Position numbers and translations under genes: made by a program
Shown here: piece after piece, positions 50,229-61,460 of the stretch
Layout of the letters: each line of letters starts with the position of its first letter
Numbering within the stretch: the stretch's first letter is position 1
The notes under the pieces: model-generated
Database searches by the model: none
What the model was told of the DNA's origin: nothing
The model's input: only the letters and a program-made list of their open reading frames with translations
Source: Pseudomonadota bacterium
GTDB lineage: Bacteria > Pseudomonadota > Gammaproteobacteria > Burkholderiales > Burkholderiaceae_C
NCBI GenBank assembly: GCA_023387335.1
Contig: JAEWIF010000026.1
Location: forward strand, 62,001 to 126,000
DNA: 64,000 nucleotides
Reading direction: 5' to 3'

Positions 50229-51467
50229 TTGGACTCCACCGCCGCCGCCTCCTCCCGCACCCGCTCCGCTTGGGCCATGCTGCTGGCCCTGATCTGCGGC
50301 TTCGCGCTCAGCCAGGCCTTCCGCACCGTGGCCGCCATCCTGGCGCCGCCGCTGCAGAAGGAGCTGGGGCTCACGCCCGGCCAGCTGGGCGTGTTCGCCG
50401 GCGTCTTCCACTTCGCCTTCGGTGGCCTGCAGCTGTTCATGGGCATGGGCATCGACGTGTGGGGACCGCGGCGAACCGTGCTCACGGTGTTCCCGCTCAC
50501 CATCGCCGGTTCGCTGGTCGCGGCCACGGCGGGCGGCTTTCCGCAGCTGCTGGTGGGGCAGTTCCTCATCGGCGTGGGTTGCGCGCCGGCCTTCCTGGCC
50601 TGCACGGTGTTCATCTCGCGCCGGTTCGAGGCCGAGCGCTTCGCGGCCGTGAACGGCGCCGCGCTGGGCATCGGCTCGGTGGGCCTGCTGCTCACGGGAA
50701 CGCCGCTGGCCTGGATCGTCGAGCAGGCTTCGTGGCGCGCCGGCTTCTTCACGCTGGCCGTGCTGGCCGCGCTGGCCTGGGGCGCCATCCTGCTGCTGGT
50801 GAGCGAGTCGGCGGACACCCACCACGAGGCGCCGCCGCCGGGCATGCTGGCGGCGCTGCGCGGCTACGGCGAGCTGTTCGCGCTGCGCCACACCTGGGGC
50901 ATCGTGGTGCTGGCCACCTTCACCTACGCCTCGTTCCTGGCGCTGCGCGGCCTCTGGCTGGGTCCCTTGCTGGTGGAGCGCCACGGCTTCAGCCTGGTGC
51001 AGGCGGGCAACGTGGCGCTGCTGGTGTCGGTGGTCGGCATGCTGGGCCCGCCGCTGTTCGGCCGGCTCGACCCGGGCGACCGGCTGCGCCGCCGCTGGAT
51101 CATCGTCGGCACGCTGGTGGTGGCCGCCATGTTCGGCGCGATGGCTTTCCTGCGCCAGGCGGCCGGCGATGTGATCGTGAGCACCGTGATGAGCCTCGTG
51201 GCCGGCTACGTCGTGCTGCAGTACTCCGACGTGCGCAGCGCCTATCCGTCGCGGATGACGGGGCGTGCGATGGCCGTGTTCACCATGGCGCTGTTCCTGG
51301 GCGTGGCGCTGATGCAGTGGGTGACCGGCCTGGTGGCCGAGGCCGCCCCGCGCCTGGGCATGGAGACCTACCAGGCGGTGCTGGGCTCGATCGCGCTGCA
51401 GCTGGTGGCGGCGACGGCGGCGTTCCGGTTGCTGCCGGGGCCGCCTAGGGACGCGTCTCCCCGCTGA
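50229..51467 (+). CDS. Major facilitator superfamily transporter
   Basis: A 412-residue, twelve-helix MFS permease (LLALICGFALSQAFRTVAAI as the first helix; MGIDVWGPRRTVLTVFPL as the loop 2-3 motif; a second half beginning near ELFALRHTWGIVVLA). The substrate is unknown. The start is TTG at 50229, 9 bases after a TACAGT -10-like box and without a ribosome-binding site, so it may be leaderless. The 3' end overlaps the convergent DUF455 gene by 23 bp. Confidence 0.85.
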   Translation: MDSTAAASSRTRSAWAMLLALICGFALSQAFRTVAAILAPPLQKELGLTPGQLGVFAGVFHFAFGGLQLFMGMGIDVWGPRRTVLTVFPLTIAGSLVAATAGGFPQLLVGQFLIGVGCAPAFLACTVFISRRFEAERFAAVNGAALGIGSVGLLLTGTPLAWIVEQASWRAGFFTLAVLAALAWGAILLLVSESADTHHEAPPPGMLAALRGYGELFALRHTWGIVVLATFTYASFLALRGLWLGPLLVERHGFSLVQAGNVALLVSVVGMLGPPLFGRLDPGDRLRRRWIIVGTLVVAAMFGAMAFLRQAAGDVIVSTVMSLVAGYVVLQYSDVRSAYPSRMTGRAMAVFTMALFLGVALMQWVTGLVAEAAPRLGMETYQAVLGSIALQLVAATAAFRLLPGPPRDASPR

Positions 51468-52248
51468 GCCAGGCGAGCTCTTCCTCCGAGAACCCGGCCC
51501 GCCTCCTCGCGCTCTCGTTGAACGGCGGCATCAGCCGCGGCGCGGCATGGCGCTGCGCGAGCACGCCGTAGTGCGCGATCGGGTCCAGCCCTTCGCGCTC
51601 GCACAGCAGGCGGTACCAGTGGTTGCCGATGGCCACGTGCCCGACCTCGTCGCGCAGGATCACGTCCAGGATGTCGACCGCGCGCAGCGCCGGCGGCGTG
51701 CCCACCTGGCGCAGCTTCTGCTGGATCTGCGGCGTGGCATCGAGACCGCGCGCCTCCAGCGTGCGCGGCACCAGGGCCATGCGGGCCACGACGTCGCCGG
51801 CGGTCTTCTCGCACATCTGCCACAGGTTGTCGTGCGCGGCGAAGTCGCCGTAGGCGTGGCCGAGGAAGGCCAGGTGTTCCTGCAGCAGCGAGAAATGGAA
51901 CGCTTCCTCGGCCGCGACGCGCAGCCAGTCGAGGTGGAACTCGCGCGGCATGCCGTCGAAGCGCCATGCGGCGTCCAGCGCGAGGTTGATGGCGTTGAAC
52001 TCGATGTGGGCGATGGCGTGCAGCAGCGCCGCCAGGCCTTCGGGCTTGGCCGGCGAGCGGCGCGGCACGCGGGCGGGGTGCACGAGCTCGGGCTTCCCGG
52101 GCCGGCCCGGAAGGGGCGCTCCGGGCGACGGCCGCCCGGGCTCGATCGCGAGGCCTTGCGCGTCGCGGTGCAGCGCCTGGGCCAGCGCCACCTTGTCGTC
52201 GGGCCGCGCGGCGCACAGCGCCTGCAAGGCCAGGGTCCTCAGGGCCAT
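51445..52248 (-). CDS. Ferritin-like DUF455 family protein
   Basis: A 267-residue helical protein of the DUF455 family, a ferritin-like di-iron fold related to MiaE-type hydroxylases. Candidate metal ligands appear as HIEFNAINLALDA, EEAFHFSLLQEHL and RDEVGHVAIGNHWY, with E/ExxH pairs on successive helices. The start MALRTLALQALCAARP gives family length; the frame is open further upstream. It overlaps the MFS gene at its 3' end and is divergent from the gamma-carbonic anhydrase (39-bp gap). Confidence 0.85.
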   Translation of the reverse strand: MALRTLALQALCAARPDDKVALAQALHRDAQGLAIEPGRPSPGAPLPGRPGKPELVHPARVPRRSPAKPEGLAALLHAIAHIEFNAINLALDAAWRFDGMPREFHLDWLRVAAEEAFHFSLLQEHLAFLGHAYGDFAAHDNLWQMCEKTAGDVVARMALVPRTLEARGLDATPQIQQKLRQVGTPPALRAVDILDVILRDEVGHVAIGNHWYRLLCEREGLDPIAHYGVLAQRHAAPRLMPPFNESARRRAGFSEEELAWLSGETRP

Positions 52249-52287
52249 CCCTACAATCCAACGGTCTTCATTTGAACGGTATTGTCC

Positions 52288-52812
52288 ATGGCCCTCTACG
52301 AACTCGACGGCATCTCCCCCAAGCTCGGCCAGGGCGCATGGGTCGCGGAAACGGCGCAGGTGATCGGCTCGGTCGAACTCGGCGAAAACGCCAGCGTGTG
52401 GTTCGGCACGGTGATCCGCGGCGACAGCGAGGCCATCCGCGTCGGCGACAACAGCAACGTCCAGGACCTGTCGGTGCTGCATGCCGACCCGGGCAAGCCG
52501 CTCACCATCGGCCGCGACGTCACCATCGGCCACCAGGTGATGCTGCATGGCTGCACCATCGGCGACAACACGCTCATCGGCATCCAGGCCGTGATCCTCA
52601 ACGACGCGCGCATCGGCCGCAACTGCATCGTCGGCGCCGGCAGCGTGGTCACCGAGGGCAAGGAGTTCCCGGACAACTCGCTGATCATCGGCGCGCCGGC
52701 CAAGGTCGTCCGCACGCTGGACGACGAGGCCGCCAGGAAGCTGGCGGCGACCGCGCTGCACTACGTGGAGAACTCGCGACGGTTCGACAAGGGCTTGAAG
52801 AAGATCGGCTGA
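52288..52812 (+). CDS. Gamma-carbonic anhydrase family protein
   Basis: A 174-residue left-handed beta-helix with hexapeptide repeats (VIGSVELGENASVWFGTVIRGD and VTIGHQVMLHGCTIGDNTLIG). Zinc ligands are seen in HADP and the HQ...H pair of the following turns. Relatives include YrdA/CaiE-like proteins, with weak or no carbonic anhydrase activity. The ATG at 52288 is chosen; a TTG two codons earlier is possible. A TACAAT -10 box lies at 52252-52257. It is followed by hslO after 35 bp. Confidence 0.9.
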   Translation: MALYELDGISPKLGQGAWVAETAQVIGSVELGENASVWFGTVIRGDSEAIRVGDNSNVQDLSVLHADPGKPLTIGRDVTIGHQVMLHGCTIGDNTLIGIQAVILNDARIGRNCIVGAGSVVTEGKEFPDNSLIIGAPAKVVRTLDDEAARKLAATALHYVENSRRFDKGLKKIG

Positions 52813-52847
52813 CCGCCATCTGTTCCAGCTTTGGGCCCGCCCATTCC

Positions 52848-53825
52848 ATGTCCGAGCTCCACAAGTTCCTCTTCGACGGCCTGCCGGTGCGCGGCGCCCT
52901 GGTGCGCCTGACCGACGCCTGGACCGAGATCCTGGCGCGGCGCCAGGCCAACAGCACGACCGGCGCCTGGCCGCCTCCCGTGGCAGAGCTGCTGGGCGAG
53001 ATGGCCGCCGCCGGCGTGCTGATGCAGTCCAACATCAAGTTCAACGGCGCGCTGGTGCTGCAGATCTTCGGCGACGGGCCGGTCAAGGTCGCGGTGGCCG
53101 AGGTGCAGCACGACCTGACGCTGCGGGCCACCGCCAAGGTGATCGGCGAGGTGCAGGTGGGCGACCGCCTGCCCGAGCTGGTCAACGCCCGCAACCACGG
53201 CCGCTGCGCCATCACGCTGGACCCGCGCGACAAGTTCCCGGGCCAGCAGCCTTACCAGGGCGTGGTCTCGCTGCATGGCGACCACCGCGAGAAGCTGGGC
53301 CGCCTGTCCGAGGTGCTGCAGCACTACATGCTGCAGTCCGAGCAGCTGGACACCACGCTGGTGCTGGCAGCCGACGGCAAGGTGGCGGCGGGGCTGCTGA
53401 TCCAGCGGCTGCCGGTGCAGGGGGAGAAGAATCTCGAAGGCTCGATGGTGAGCGAGGCCAACGAGGACGAGATCGGCCTGAACGAGCACTACAACCGTAT
53501 CGCCACGCTGGCCTCCACGCTCACGCGCGACGAGCTGCTGGAGCTGGACGCGGAGACGCTGTTGCGCCGCCTGTTCTGGGAAGAGCAGCTGCTGCGCTTC
53601 CCGCCGCAGACCCCGCGCTTCGCCTGCACCTGCAGCCGCGACCGCGTGGCCGGCATGATCCGCGGGCTGGGCCGGGAAGAGGCCGACAGCATCATCGCGG
53701 AGCAGGGGCAGATCGAGGTGGGCTGCGACTTCTGCGGGCAGCAGTACCGGTTCGACGCGGTGGACGCGGCGCAGCTGTTCACGTCGCCGGGCGACCAGCC
53801 GCCGGTGACTTCGGCGGTCCAGTAG
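52848..53825 (+). CDS. hslO: Redox-regulated chaperone Hsp33
   Basis: A 325-residue redox-switch holdase. The zinc/redox centre near the C-terminus is CTCS...CDFC (C-x-C and C-x2-C), which forms disulfides under oxidative stress to activate the chaperone. The N-terminal core has FDGLPVRGALVRLTDAW and GTLVLQIFGDGPVK-like motifs (here GALVLQIFGDG). The ATG at 52848 matches the family N-terminus MSELHKFLFDG. It is in the cytoplasm and ends 2 bp from the convergent ATPase gene. Confidence 0.93.
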   Translation: MSELHKFLFDGLPVRGALVRLTDAWTEILARRQANSTTGAWPPPVAELLGEMAAAGVLMQSNIKFNGALVLQIFGDGPVKVAVAEVQHDLTLRATAKVIGEVQVGDRLPELVNARNHGRCAITLDPRDKFPGQQPYQGVVSLHGDHREKLGRLSEVLQHYMLQSEQLDTTLVLAADGKVAAGLLIQRLPVQGEKNLEGSMVSEANEDEIGLNEHYNRIATLASTLTRDELLELDAETLLRRLFWEEQLLRFPPQTPRFACTCSRDRVAGMIRGLGREEADSIIAEQGQIEVGCDFCGQQYRFDAVDAAQLFTSPGDQPPVTSAVQ

Positions 53826-53826
53826 G

Positions 53827-54459
53827 TCAGCGCAGGCCGGCGAGCCCGGTGAACAGCCGGTGCTCGCATTCCGGGTCGCTGCACTTCTCGCACACCCAGT
53901 TCCAGCGCTTTTCGTCGTCGCCGCTGGCGGGCCGCTCGCCGAGCAGCTCCAGCACCGGCGCCAGCGCGTTGCGCACGCGGTCCTCGCCGCTGCCGTAGAC
54001 CACGCGATAGGGCACGCCGGCCTTGGCGAGGTGTTCGCGCACCAGCGCATCCACGGGTTCACGCGCATGCGGGCCGTCGCGATGCAATCCGTCGGCGACC
54101 CAGGGGATGTCCAGGCCGGTCAGCAGCGTGAGGTCGTAGCCGCGCTGGCGTTCCAGGGCGAACCGGTACAGCGCATGGTCGTCGAACAGCATCGCACCGT
54201 GGATCGCCACCATCAGCGCGGTGGTGTCGGCGACGACGATGTCGGCCCGGGCCGCGGCGGCGTCGACGCGGCGCTCCTGCTCCTGCGCGATCGGCAGCTG
54301 TTCCTCGGGGCGCGGCTCGCGGCCCTCGCGCACGCACCATTCGCGCAGCACCTCGCCGACGGTTTCCACGCGCCGGCCGCGATCGCGCAGGCGATCGGCG
54401 AGGGAGTGGGAGAGGGTGGTCTTGCCGGTGCTCTCGGCACCGAGCAGGGCGATCTTCAT
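53827..54459 (-). CDS. NadR-like P-loop ATPase with C-terminal Cys/His cluster
   Basis: A 210-residue protein starting MKIALLGAESTGKTTLSHSL, the Walker A of the NadR-kinase/AAA_28 group, with DTTALMVAIHG and LLTGLDIPWVADGLHRDG, resembling the ribosylnicotinamide kinase domain. The last 25 residues (WNWVCEKCSDPECEHRLFTGL) carry a C-x2-C-x4-C-x-H cluster that may bind zinc. NAD salvage kinase is possible, but no NMN adenylyltransferase half is present. The start matches the family; 44 bp separate it from ftsB upstream. Confidence 0.78.
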   Translation of the reverse strand: MKIALLGAESTGKTTLSHSLADRLRDRGRRVETVGEVLREWCVREGREPRPEEQLPIAQEQERRVDAAAARADIVVADTTALMVAIHGAMLFDDHALYRFALERQRGYDLTLLTGLDIPWVADGLHRDGPHAREPVDALVREHLAKAGVPYRVVYGSGEDRVRNALAPVLELLGERPASGDDEKRWNWVCEKCSDPECEHRLFTGLAGLR

Positions 54460-54475
54460 GCGGGCCGCGGCGCGG

Positions 54476-54510
54476 GGCCGCGCCTCACTTGCGCGGCCGC
54501 GCCTCACTTG
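54476..54510. repeat. 19-bp tandem duplication at the ftsB stop
   Basis: GGCCGCGCCTCACTTG occurs at 54476-54491 and again at 54495-54510, a period of 19 bp. The second copy contains the ftsB stop codon, so a second in-line stop-containing copy trails the gene. It looks like a slippage duplication. Confidence 0.7.
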
Positions 54511-54785
54511 GGCGTGACGACGTTGACGAAGATTTCGTTGGGCTTGACCATGCCCAGCTCGGCGCGCGCCTTCTCCTCGACCATCTCCACGCCTTCCTTC
54601 AGGTCGCGCACTTCGTTGGCCAGCCGCTCGTTGGCCTGCTGCGCCTGGGCGTTGGCCGCCTTCTGCTGCTGCAGCTTGCGCTGCATCTCGCCCACGTTGC
54701 CCACGCTGCCCCGGCCGAACCACAGCTGCCCGTGGACCACGAGCAGCAGGGCTACGAGCAGGACGGGGACAAAGCGTGAGCCCAA
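54504..54785 (-). CDS. ftsB: Cell division protein FtsB
   Basis: A 93-residue bitopic membrane protein. It has one N-terminal transmembrane helix (VPVLLVALLLVVHGQLWFG), then a coiled coil (MQRKLQQQKAANAQAQQANERLANEVRDLKEGVEMVEEKARAELG) and the conserved GMVKPNEIF tail. With FtsL and FtsQ it activates septal peptidoglycan synthesis. The eno-ftsB order 9 bp apart is standard for betaproteobacteria, so it is probably cotranscribed with eno. Confidence 0.93.
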   Translation of the reverse strand: MGSRFVPVLLVALLLVVHGQLWFGRGSVGNVGEMQRKLQQQKAANAQAQQANERLANEVRDLKEGVEMVEEKARAELGMVKPNEIFVNVVTPK

Positions 54786-54794
54786 GGGCGTGGC

Positions 54795-56081
54795 CTAGCG
54801 CAGGTTGTAGAACGCCGCGCGGCCGGGGTACTGGGCGATGTCGCCCAGGTCTTCCTCGATGCGCAGCAGCTGGTTGTACTTGGCCATGCGGTCCGAGCGC
54901 GACAGCGAGCCGGTCTTGATCTGGCCGGCGTTGGTGCCCACCGCGATGTCGGAGATGGTGCTGTCCTCGGTCTCGCCCGAGCGGTGGCTGATCACGGCCG
55001 TGTAGTTGGCGCGCTTGGCCATCTCGATGGCGGCGAAGGTCTCGGTCAGCGTGCCGATCTGGTTGATCTTGATCAGGATGGAGTTGGCGATCTTCTTCTC
55101 GATGCCTTCCTTCAGGATCCTGGTGTTGGTGACGAACAGGTCGTCGCCCACCAGCTGCACGCGCGAGCCCAGGCGCTCGGTCAGCTGCTTCCAGCCGTCC
55201 CAGTCGCCTTCGCCCATGCCGTCCTCGATGCTGATGATCGGGTACTTGCCGACCCAGGATTCCAGCGTGTCGATCCACTCGCCGGCGGCGAGCTTGCGGC
55301 CTTCGGAGCCGGACAGGTCGTACAGGCCTTCCTTGTGGAACTCGCTGGCGGCGCAGTCCAGGCCCAGGGCGATCTGCTCGCCCGGCTTGTAGCCGGCGGC
55401 CTCGATGGCCTGCAGGATCATGCCGATGGCGGCCTCGTGGTTCTCGACGTTGGGCGCGAAGCCGCCTTCGTCCCCCACCGCCACGCTCATGCCCTTGTCG
55501 TGGATGATCTTCTTGAGCGCGTGGAACACCTCGGCGCCGTAGCGCAGCGCCTCGCGGAAGCTGGGCGCCCCCACGGGGATGATCATCAGCTCCTGCAGGT
55601 CGAGGTTGTTGTTGGCGTGGGCGCCGCCGTTGACCACGTTCATCATCGGCACCGGCAGCTGGCAGCCGTTCATGCCGCCGAAGTAGCGGTACAGGGGCAG
55701 GCCTGATTCCTCGGCCGCCGCGCGGGCCACGGCCATCGACACGGCCAGCATGGCGTTGGCGCCCAGCTTGCTCTTGTTCTCGGTGCCGTCCAGGTCGATC
55801 AGCGTCTTGTCCAGGAAGGCCTGCTCGGAGGCGTCCAGGCCCAGCACCGACTCGGAGATCTCGGTGTTGATGTGCTCGACGGCCTTGAGCACGCCCTTGC
55901 CCAGGTAGCGGCTCTTGTCGCCGTCGCGCAGCTCGATGGCTTCGCGCGAACCGGTGGACGCGCCGGACGGCACGGCCGCGCGGCCCATGGTGCCCGACTC
56001 CAGCAGGACGTCGCATTCCACGGTGGGGTTGCCGCGCGAGTCCAGGATCTCGCGGCCGACGATGTCAACGATGGCGCTCAT
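54795..56081 (-). CDS. eno: Enolase
   Basis: A 428-residue glycolytic enolase that interconverts 2-phosphoglycerate and phosphoenolpyruvate. Visible motifs are SGASTGSREAIELRDGD (flexible loop 1), GDEGGFAPN, SIEDGMGEGDWDGW (metal Glu/Asp), the catalytic Lys in ILIKINQIGTLTE and SHRSGETEDSTI. Length and start MSAIVDIVGREILDSRGNPT are canonical. It lies between the DUF1330 gene (43 bp upstream) and ftsB in the pyrG-kdsA-eno-ftsB block. Confidence 0.97.
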   Translation of the reverse strand: MSAIVDIVGREILDSRGNPTVECDVLLESGTMGRAAVPSGASTGSREAIELRDGDKSRYLGKGVLKAVEHINTEISESVLGLDASEQAFLDKTLIDLDGTENKSKLGANAMLAVSMAVARAAAEESGLPLYRYFGGMNGCQLPVPMMNVVNGGAHANNNLDLQELMIIPVGAPSFREALRYGAEVFHALKKIIHDKGMSVAVGDEGGFAPNVENHEAAIGMILQAIEAAGYKPGEQIALGLDCAASEFHKEGLYDLSGSEGRKLAAGEWIDTLESWVGKYPIISIEDGMGEGDWDGWKQLTERLGSRVQLVGDDLFVTNTRILKEGIEKKIANSILIKINQIGTLTETFAAIEMAKRANYTAVISHRSGETEDSTISDIAVGTNAGQIKTGSLSRSDRMAKYNQLLRIEEDLGDIAQYPGRAAFYNLR

Positions 56082-56124
56082 TGCAGGTTTCTCGTTTCTT
56101 CGAAGTGGTTGATTCGGTTGTGCG

Positions 56125-56407
56125 TCAGAGGCCTTCCACCACGACCATGCGCATCACGGCCGCGCCCTGGCGAGCCTTCTTGGCAGCTTCGTATTCGGTG
56201 GAGTCGTAGAAGGCGCGCGCCTTCTCCATGCTCGGGAACTTGAGGATGACGACGCGCTTGGGCTGCCAGTCGCCTTCCAGCACTTCCACCTGGCCGCCCC
56301 GGGCGCAGACCTCCACGCCGTGGGCCTGGAAGGCCTTCGTGGAGAACTTCTTGTACTCCTCGTACTGCTGCGGGTCGGTGACGTCGACGTTGGCGATGAT
56401 GTAGGCG

Positions 56408-56415
<8 letters not shown>
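56125..56415 (-). CDS. DUF1330 family protein
   Basis: A 96-residue ferredoxin-like (dimeric alpha/beta barrel) protein: AYIIANVDVTDPQQYEEYKKFSTKAFQAHGVE, then VLEGDWQPKRVVILKFPSMEKARAFYDSTEY, the full DUF1330 pattern. The function is unknown. The ATG lies 8 bp inside the 3' end of kdsA, so the two are translationally linked. It sits between kdsA and eno, as is common in this group of bacteria. Confidence 0.9.
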
Positions 56416-57262
<847 letters not shown>

Positions 57263-57263
57263 G

Positions 57264-58934
<1,671 letters not shown>

Positions 58935-58940
58935 GTCGTT

Positions 58941-58958
58941 CGGAAGCAGGCGCTTCCG
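58941..58958. promoter_or_regulatory. Leader hairpin just upstream of the pyrG start
   Basis: CGGAAGC-N4-GCTTCCG is a perfect 7-bp hairpin starting 7 bases before the pyrG ATG, with no clear ribosome-binding site between. It could affect translation of the operon. Confidence 0.4.
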
Positions 58959-58975
58959 GGAGGTGGTAATGCGCG

Positions 58976-58981
58976 ATTATA
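58976..58981 (-). promoter_or_regulatory. -10 box of the pyrG operon
   Basis: A perfect TATAAT on the minus strand, 42 bp before the pyrG start codon. No consensus -35 is seen at 16-18 bp. It is the best promoter candidate for the pyrG-kdsA-eno-ftsB block. Confidence 0.5.
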
Positions 58982-59047
58982 CGGGCGCCCTTGCGCCGCA
59001 GACCCTGCGTGGAGTAGTCCGCCCCGGTGTTTGCTACATTGCCGCGC

Positions 59048-60268
59048 ATGAACGACCTGCAGGGCAAGCACCTCGTCCTCGGCCTCACCGGCGGCATCGC
59101 CTGCTACAAGGCCGCGGAGTTGTGCCGCGCGTTCGTCAAGGAAGGCGCCACCGTGCAGGTGGTGATGACCGAGGCGGCGGAGCAATTCATCACGCCGGTG
59201 ACCATGCAGGCGCTCTCGGGCCGGCCGGTCTACACCTCGCAGTGGGACGCGCGCGAGCCGAACACCATGCCGCACATCAACCTGTCGCGCGAAGCCGACG
59301 CCATCGTCATCGCGCCGTGCAGCGCGGACTTCATGGCGCGCCTGGTGCACGGCCGCGCCGACGAGCTGCTCAGCCTGATGTGCCTGGCCCGCCCGATCGA
59401 CCGGGTGCCGCTGCTGCTGGCGCCGGCGATGAACCGCGAGATGTGGGCCCACCCGGCCACCCAGCGCAACATGGAGCAGCTGGCCCGCGACGGCGCCACC
59501 ATCCTGGGCGTGGGCAGCGGCTTCCAGGCCTGCGGCGAGACCGGAGACGGCCGCATGCTGGAGCCGGCCGAACTGCTGGAGGACATCACCGCCTTCCTGC
59601 AGCCCAAGCCGCTGGCCGGCCGCCGCGTGGTGATCACGGCGGGGCCGACCTTCGAGGCGCTGGACCCGATCCGCGGCATCACCAACCACTCGTCCGGCAA
59701 GATGGGATTCGCCATCGCCCGCGCCGCGCGCGCGGCCGGCGCCGACGTCACGCTGGTGGCCGGGCCGGTGCAGCTGGCCACGCCGCGCGGGGTGACGCGG
59801 GTGGACGTGAAGTCGGCGCGGCAGATGCTGGACGCCACGCTGGCCGCGGTGCCGCGGGCCGACGTCTTCATCGCCACGGCGGCCGTCGCCGACTGGCGTC
59901 CCGCCAGCGAGAGCGACCAGAAGATCAAGAAGGACGGCACCGGCCAGGCCCCGACCGTCGCCTTCACCGAGAACCCCGACATCCTCGCGACCGTCGCGAA
60001 GAGCGATCGCGCGAAGAGCCGCGACCTGTTCTGCGTCGGCTTCGCCGCCGAGAGCCACGACCTGCTGGCGCATGCCAAGGCCAAGCGCGAGCGCAAGGGC
60101 ATCCCGCTGCTGGCCGGCAACATCGGCCCGCTCACCTTCGGCCAGGACGACAACCAGCTGCTGCTCGTGGACGAGCAGGGCGCCACCGAGCTGCCGCGCG
60201 CGCCCAAGCTGCAACTGGCGCGCACCCTGGTCGCCGAGATCGCGCGCCGCCTGAAGAAACCCCAATGA
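59048..60268 (+). CDS. coaBC: Phosphopantothenoylcysteine decarboxylase / phosphopantothenate-cysteine ligase
   Basis: A 406-residue bifunctional coenzyme A biosynthesis enzyme. The CoaC flavoprotein half (1-185) has GLTGGIACYKAAELCRAF, the catalytic His in PHINLSREAD and APAMNREMW with CGETGDGRM. The CoaB half has VVITAGPTFEALDPIRGITNHSSGKMGFAIA and AAVADWRP. A TACATT box ends 7 bases before the ATG without a ribosome-binding site, so the mRNA may be leaderless. The stop overlaps the dut start (ATGA). Confidence 0.95.
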   Translation: MNDLQGKHLVLGLTGGIACYKAAELCRAFVKEGATVQVVMTEAAEQFITPVTMQALSGRPVYTSQWDAREPNTMPHINLSREADAIVIAPCSADFMARLVHGRADELLSLMCLARPIDRVPLLLAPAMNREMWAHPATQRNMEQLARDGATILGVGSGFQACGETGDGRMLEPAELLEDITAFLQPKPLAGRRVVITAGPTFEALDPIRGITNHSSGKMGFAIARAARAAGADVTLVAGPVQLATPRGVTRVDVKSARQMLDATLAAVPRADVFIATAAVADWRPASESDQKIKKDGTGQAPTVAFTENPDILATVAKSDRAKSRDLFCVGFAAESHDLLAHAKAKRERKGIPLLAGNIGPLTFGQDDNQLLLVDEQGATELPRAPKLQLARTLVAEIARRLKKPQ

Positions 60269-60711
60269 AAGTCGACGTCAAGATCCTCGATCCGCGCATG
60301 GCGGATCAACTTCCCACGTACGCCACGCCCGGCAGCGCCGGGCTCGACCTGCGCGCCTGCATCGACGGGCCGATCGAGCTGGGCCCCAACGAATGGAAAC
60401 TGGTGCCCACGGGCATCGCCATCTGGCTCAAGGACCCGGGCTACGCGGCGATGATCCTTCCGCGCTCCGGGCTGGGGCACAAGCACGGCATCGTGCTGGG
60501 CAACCTGGTCGGGCTGATCGACAGCGACTACCAGGGCCAGCTGATGGTCAGCTGCTGGAACCGCAGCGATACCGCCTTCACGCTGCAGCCGATGGAGCGG
60601 CTGGCCCAGCTGGTGGTGGTGCCGGTGGTGCAGGCGCAGTTCAACGTGGTGGCCGAGTTCCCGCCCACCGAGCGCGGCGCCAACGGCTACGGTTCGACCG
60701 GCAAAAGCTGA
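60265..60711 (+). CDS. dut: Deoxyuridine triphosphatase
   Basis: A 148-residue homotrimeric dUTPase with all five motifs: PGSAGLDLRA (1), PRSGLGHKHG (2), GLIDSDYQGQL with the catalytic Asp (3), RLAQLVVVPV (4) and RGANGYGSTGKS, the ordered C-terminal arm (5). It removes dUTP and supplies dUMP. It is coupled to coaBC through ATGA, the normal coaBC-dut arrangement. Confidence 0.96.
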   Translation: MKVDVKILDPRMADQLPTYATPGSAGLDLRACIDGPIELGPNEWKLVPTGIAIWLKDPGYAAMILPRSGLGHKHGIVLGNLVGLIDSDYQGQLMVSCWNRSDTAFTLQPMERLAQLVVVPVVQAQFNVVAEFPPTERGANGYGSTGKS

Positions 60712-60826
60712 GTCGCTTCGGGGCAACGGACCGCCCGACAGGAAGGTCCTACACCCTCTCCCGAGGGCTCCTACACCTCAACGCGGCTATGGCGGGGACC
60801 CAGGAGCAGCGGGACTGCCTGTAATG

Positions 60827-60873
60827 GGAAACACGGGGCGCGCCTTGCGTTGGCTGCGCCGTGTTTCGCATAC
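60827..60873. repeat. Inverted repeat upstream of the glycine-zipper lipoprotein
   Basis: GAAACACGG-G-GCGC and GCGC-CGTGTTTC form a 12-13-bp stem with one bulge around a 14-base loop. It ends about 15 bp before the lipoprotein start. There is no T-run. It may be a leader structure or a terminator for dut. Confidence 0.45.
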
Positions 60874-60887
60874 GAAGGAGAGTCCCC

Positions 60888-61451
60888 ATGAACAAGCGAT
60901 TCGCATCCGTCGCCGGCATGACCGCCGCGGCCGCCCTGCTGGCCGCCTGCGGCAGCAACCCGACCCAGCCGATGGCCAGCAGCTACCCGAGCACGCCGGT
61001 CTATCCGAGCGTCTCATCGGCGCCGTCCACCTATCCGAGCTCCAGCGGCACGGTGCAGTCTGCGCCGGTGGCCGCGACCGAGAACGGCCGCGTGACCGAC
61101 ATCCAGCAGGTGCAGATGGGCGCGACCAGCGCCACCAACCCGAGCGCACGCAACGCGGTTGTGGGCGGCATCATCGGCGCCGTGGTCGGCAACCTGGCCG
61201 GCAAGCACATCAACAGCGGTGACAACCGCACGGCGGCGACCGTCCTGGGCGCGGCCGGCGGCGCGGCCGTGGGCAACCGCGTGGGCCAGAACCAGGCCAA
61301 CACCGCCGCGGCCGGCGCCGCGGGTCCCGCGTACCGCGTGACGGTCCAGACCGACCAGGGCGCGTGGCGCACCTACGAGGTCGGCGCGCTGGGCGACCTG
61401 CGCGTGGGCGACCGGGTGCGCGTCGAGAACGGCGTGATCTACCGCTCGTAA
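60888..61451 (+). CDS. Glycine-zipper 2TM lipoprotein (17-kDa surface-antigen type)
   Basis: A 187-residue lipoprotein. The signal MNKRFASVAGMTAAAALLAAC has lipobox LAAC. A Ser/Pro/Tyr-rich linker (to about 75) leads to the glycine zipper NAVVGGIIGAVVGNLAGKHINSGDNRTAATVLGAAGGAAVGNRVG. A small C-terminal beta domain follows (YRVTVQTDQGAWRTYEVGALGDLRVGDRVRVENGVIYR). It belongs to the outer-membrane SlyB/Rick_17kDa type and may stabilise the envelope. The Met at 60888 has AAGGAGAG upstream. Confidence 0.88.
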   Translation: MNKRFASVAGMTAAAALLAACGSNPTQPMASSYPSTPVYPSVSSAPSTYPSSSGTVQSAPVAATENGRVTDIQQVQMGATSATNPSARNAVVGGIIGAVVGNLAGKHINSGDNRTAATVLGAAGGAAVGNRVGQNQANTAAAGAAGPAYRVTVQTDQGAWRTYEVGALGDLRVGDRVRVENGVIYRS

Positions 61452-61460
61452 GCGAACGGC

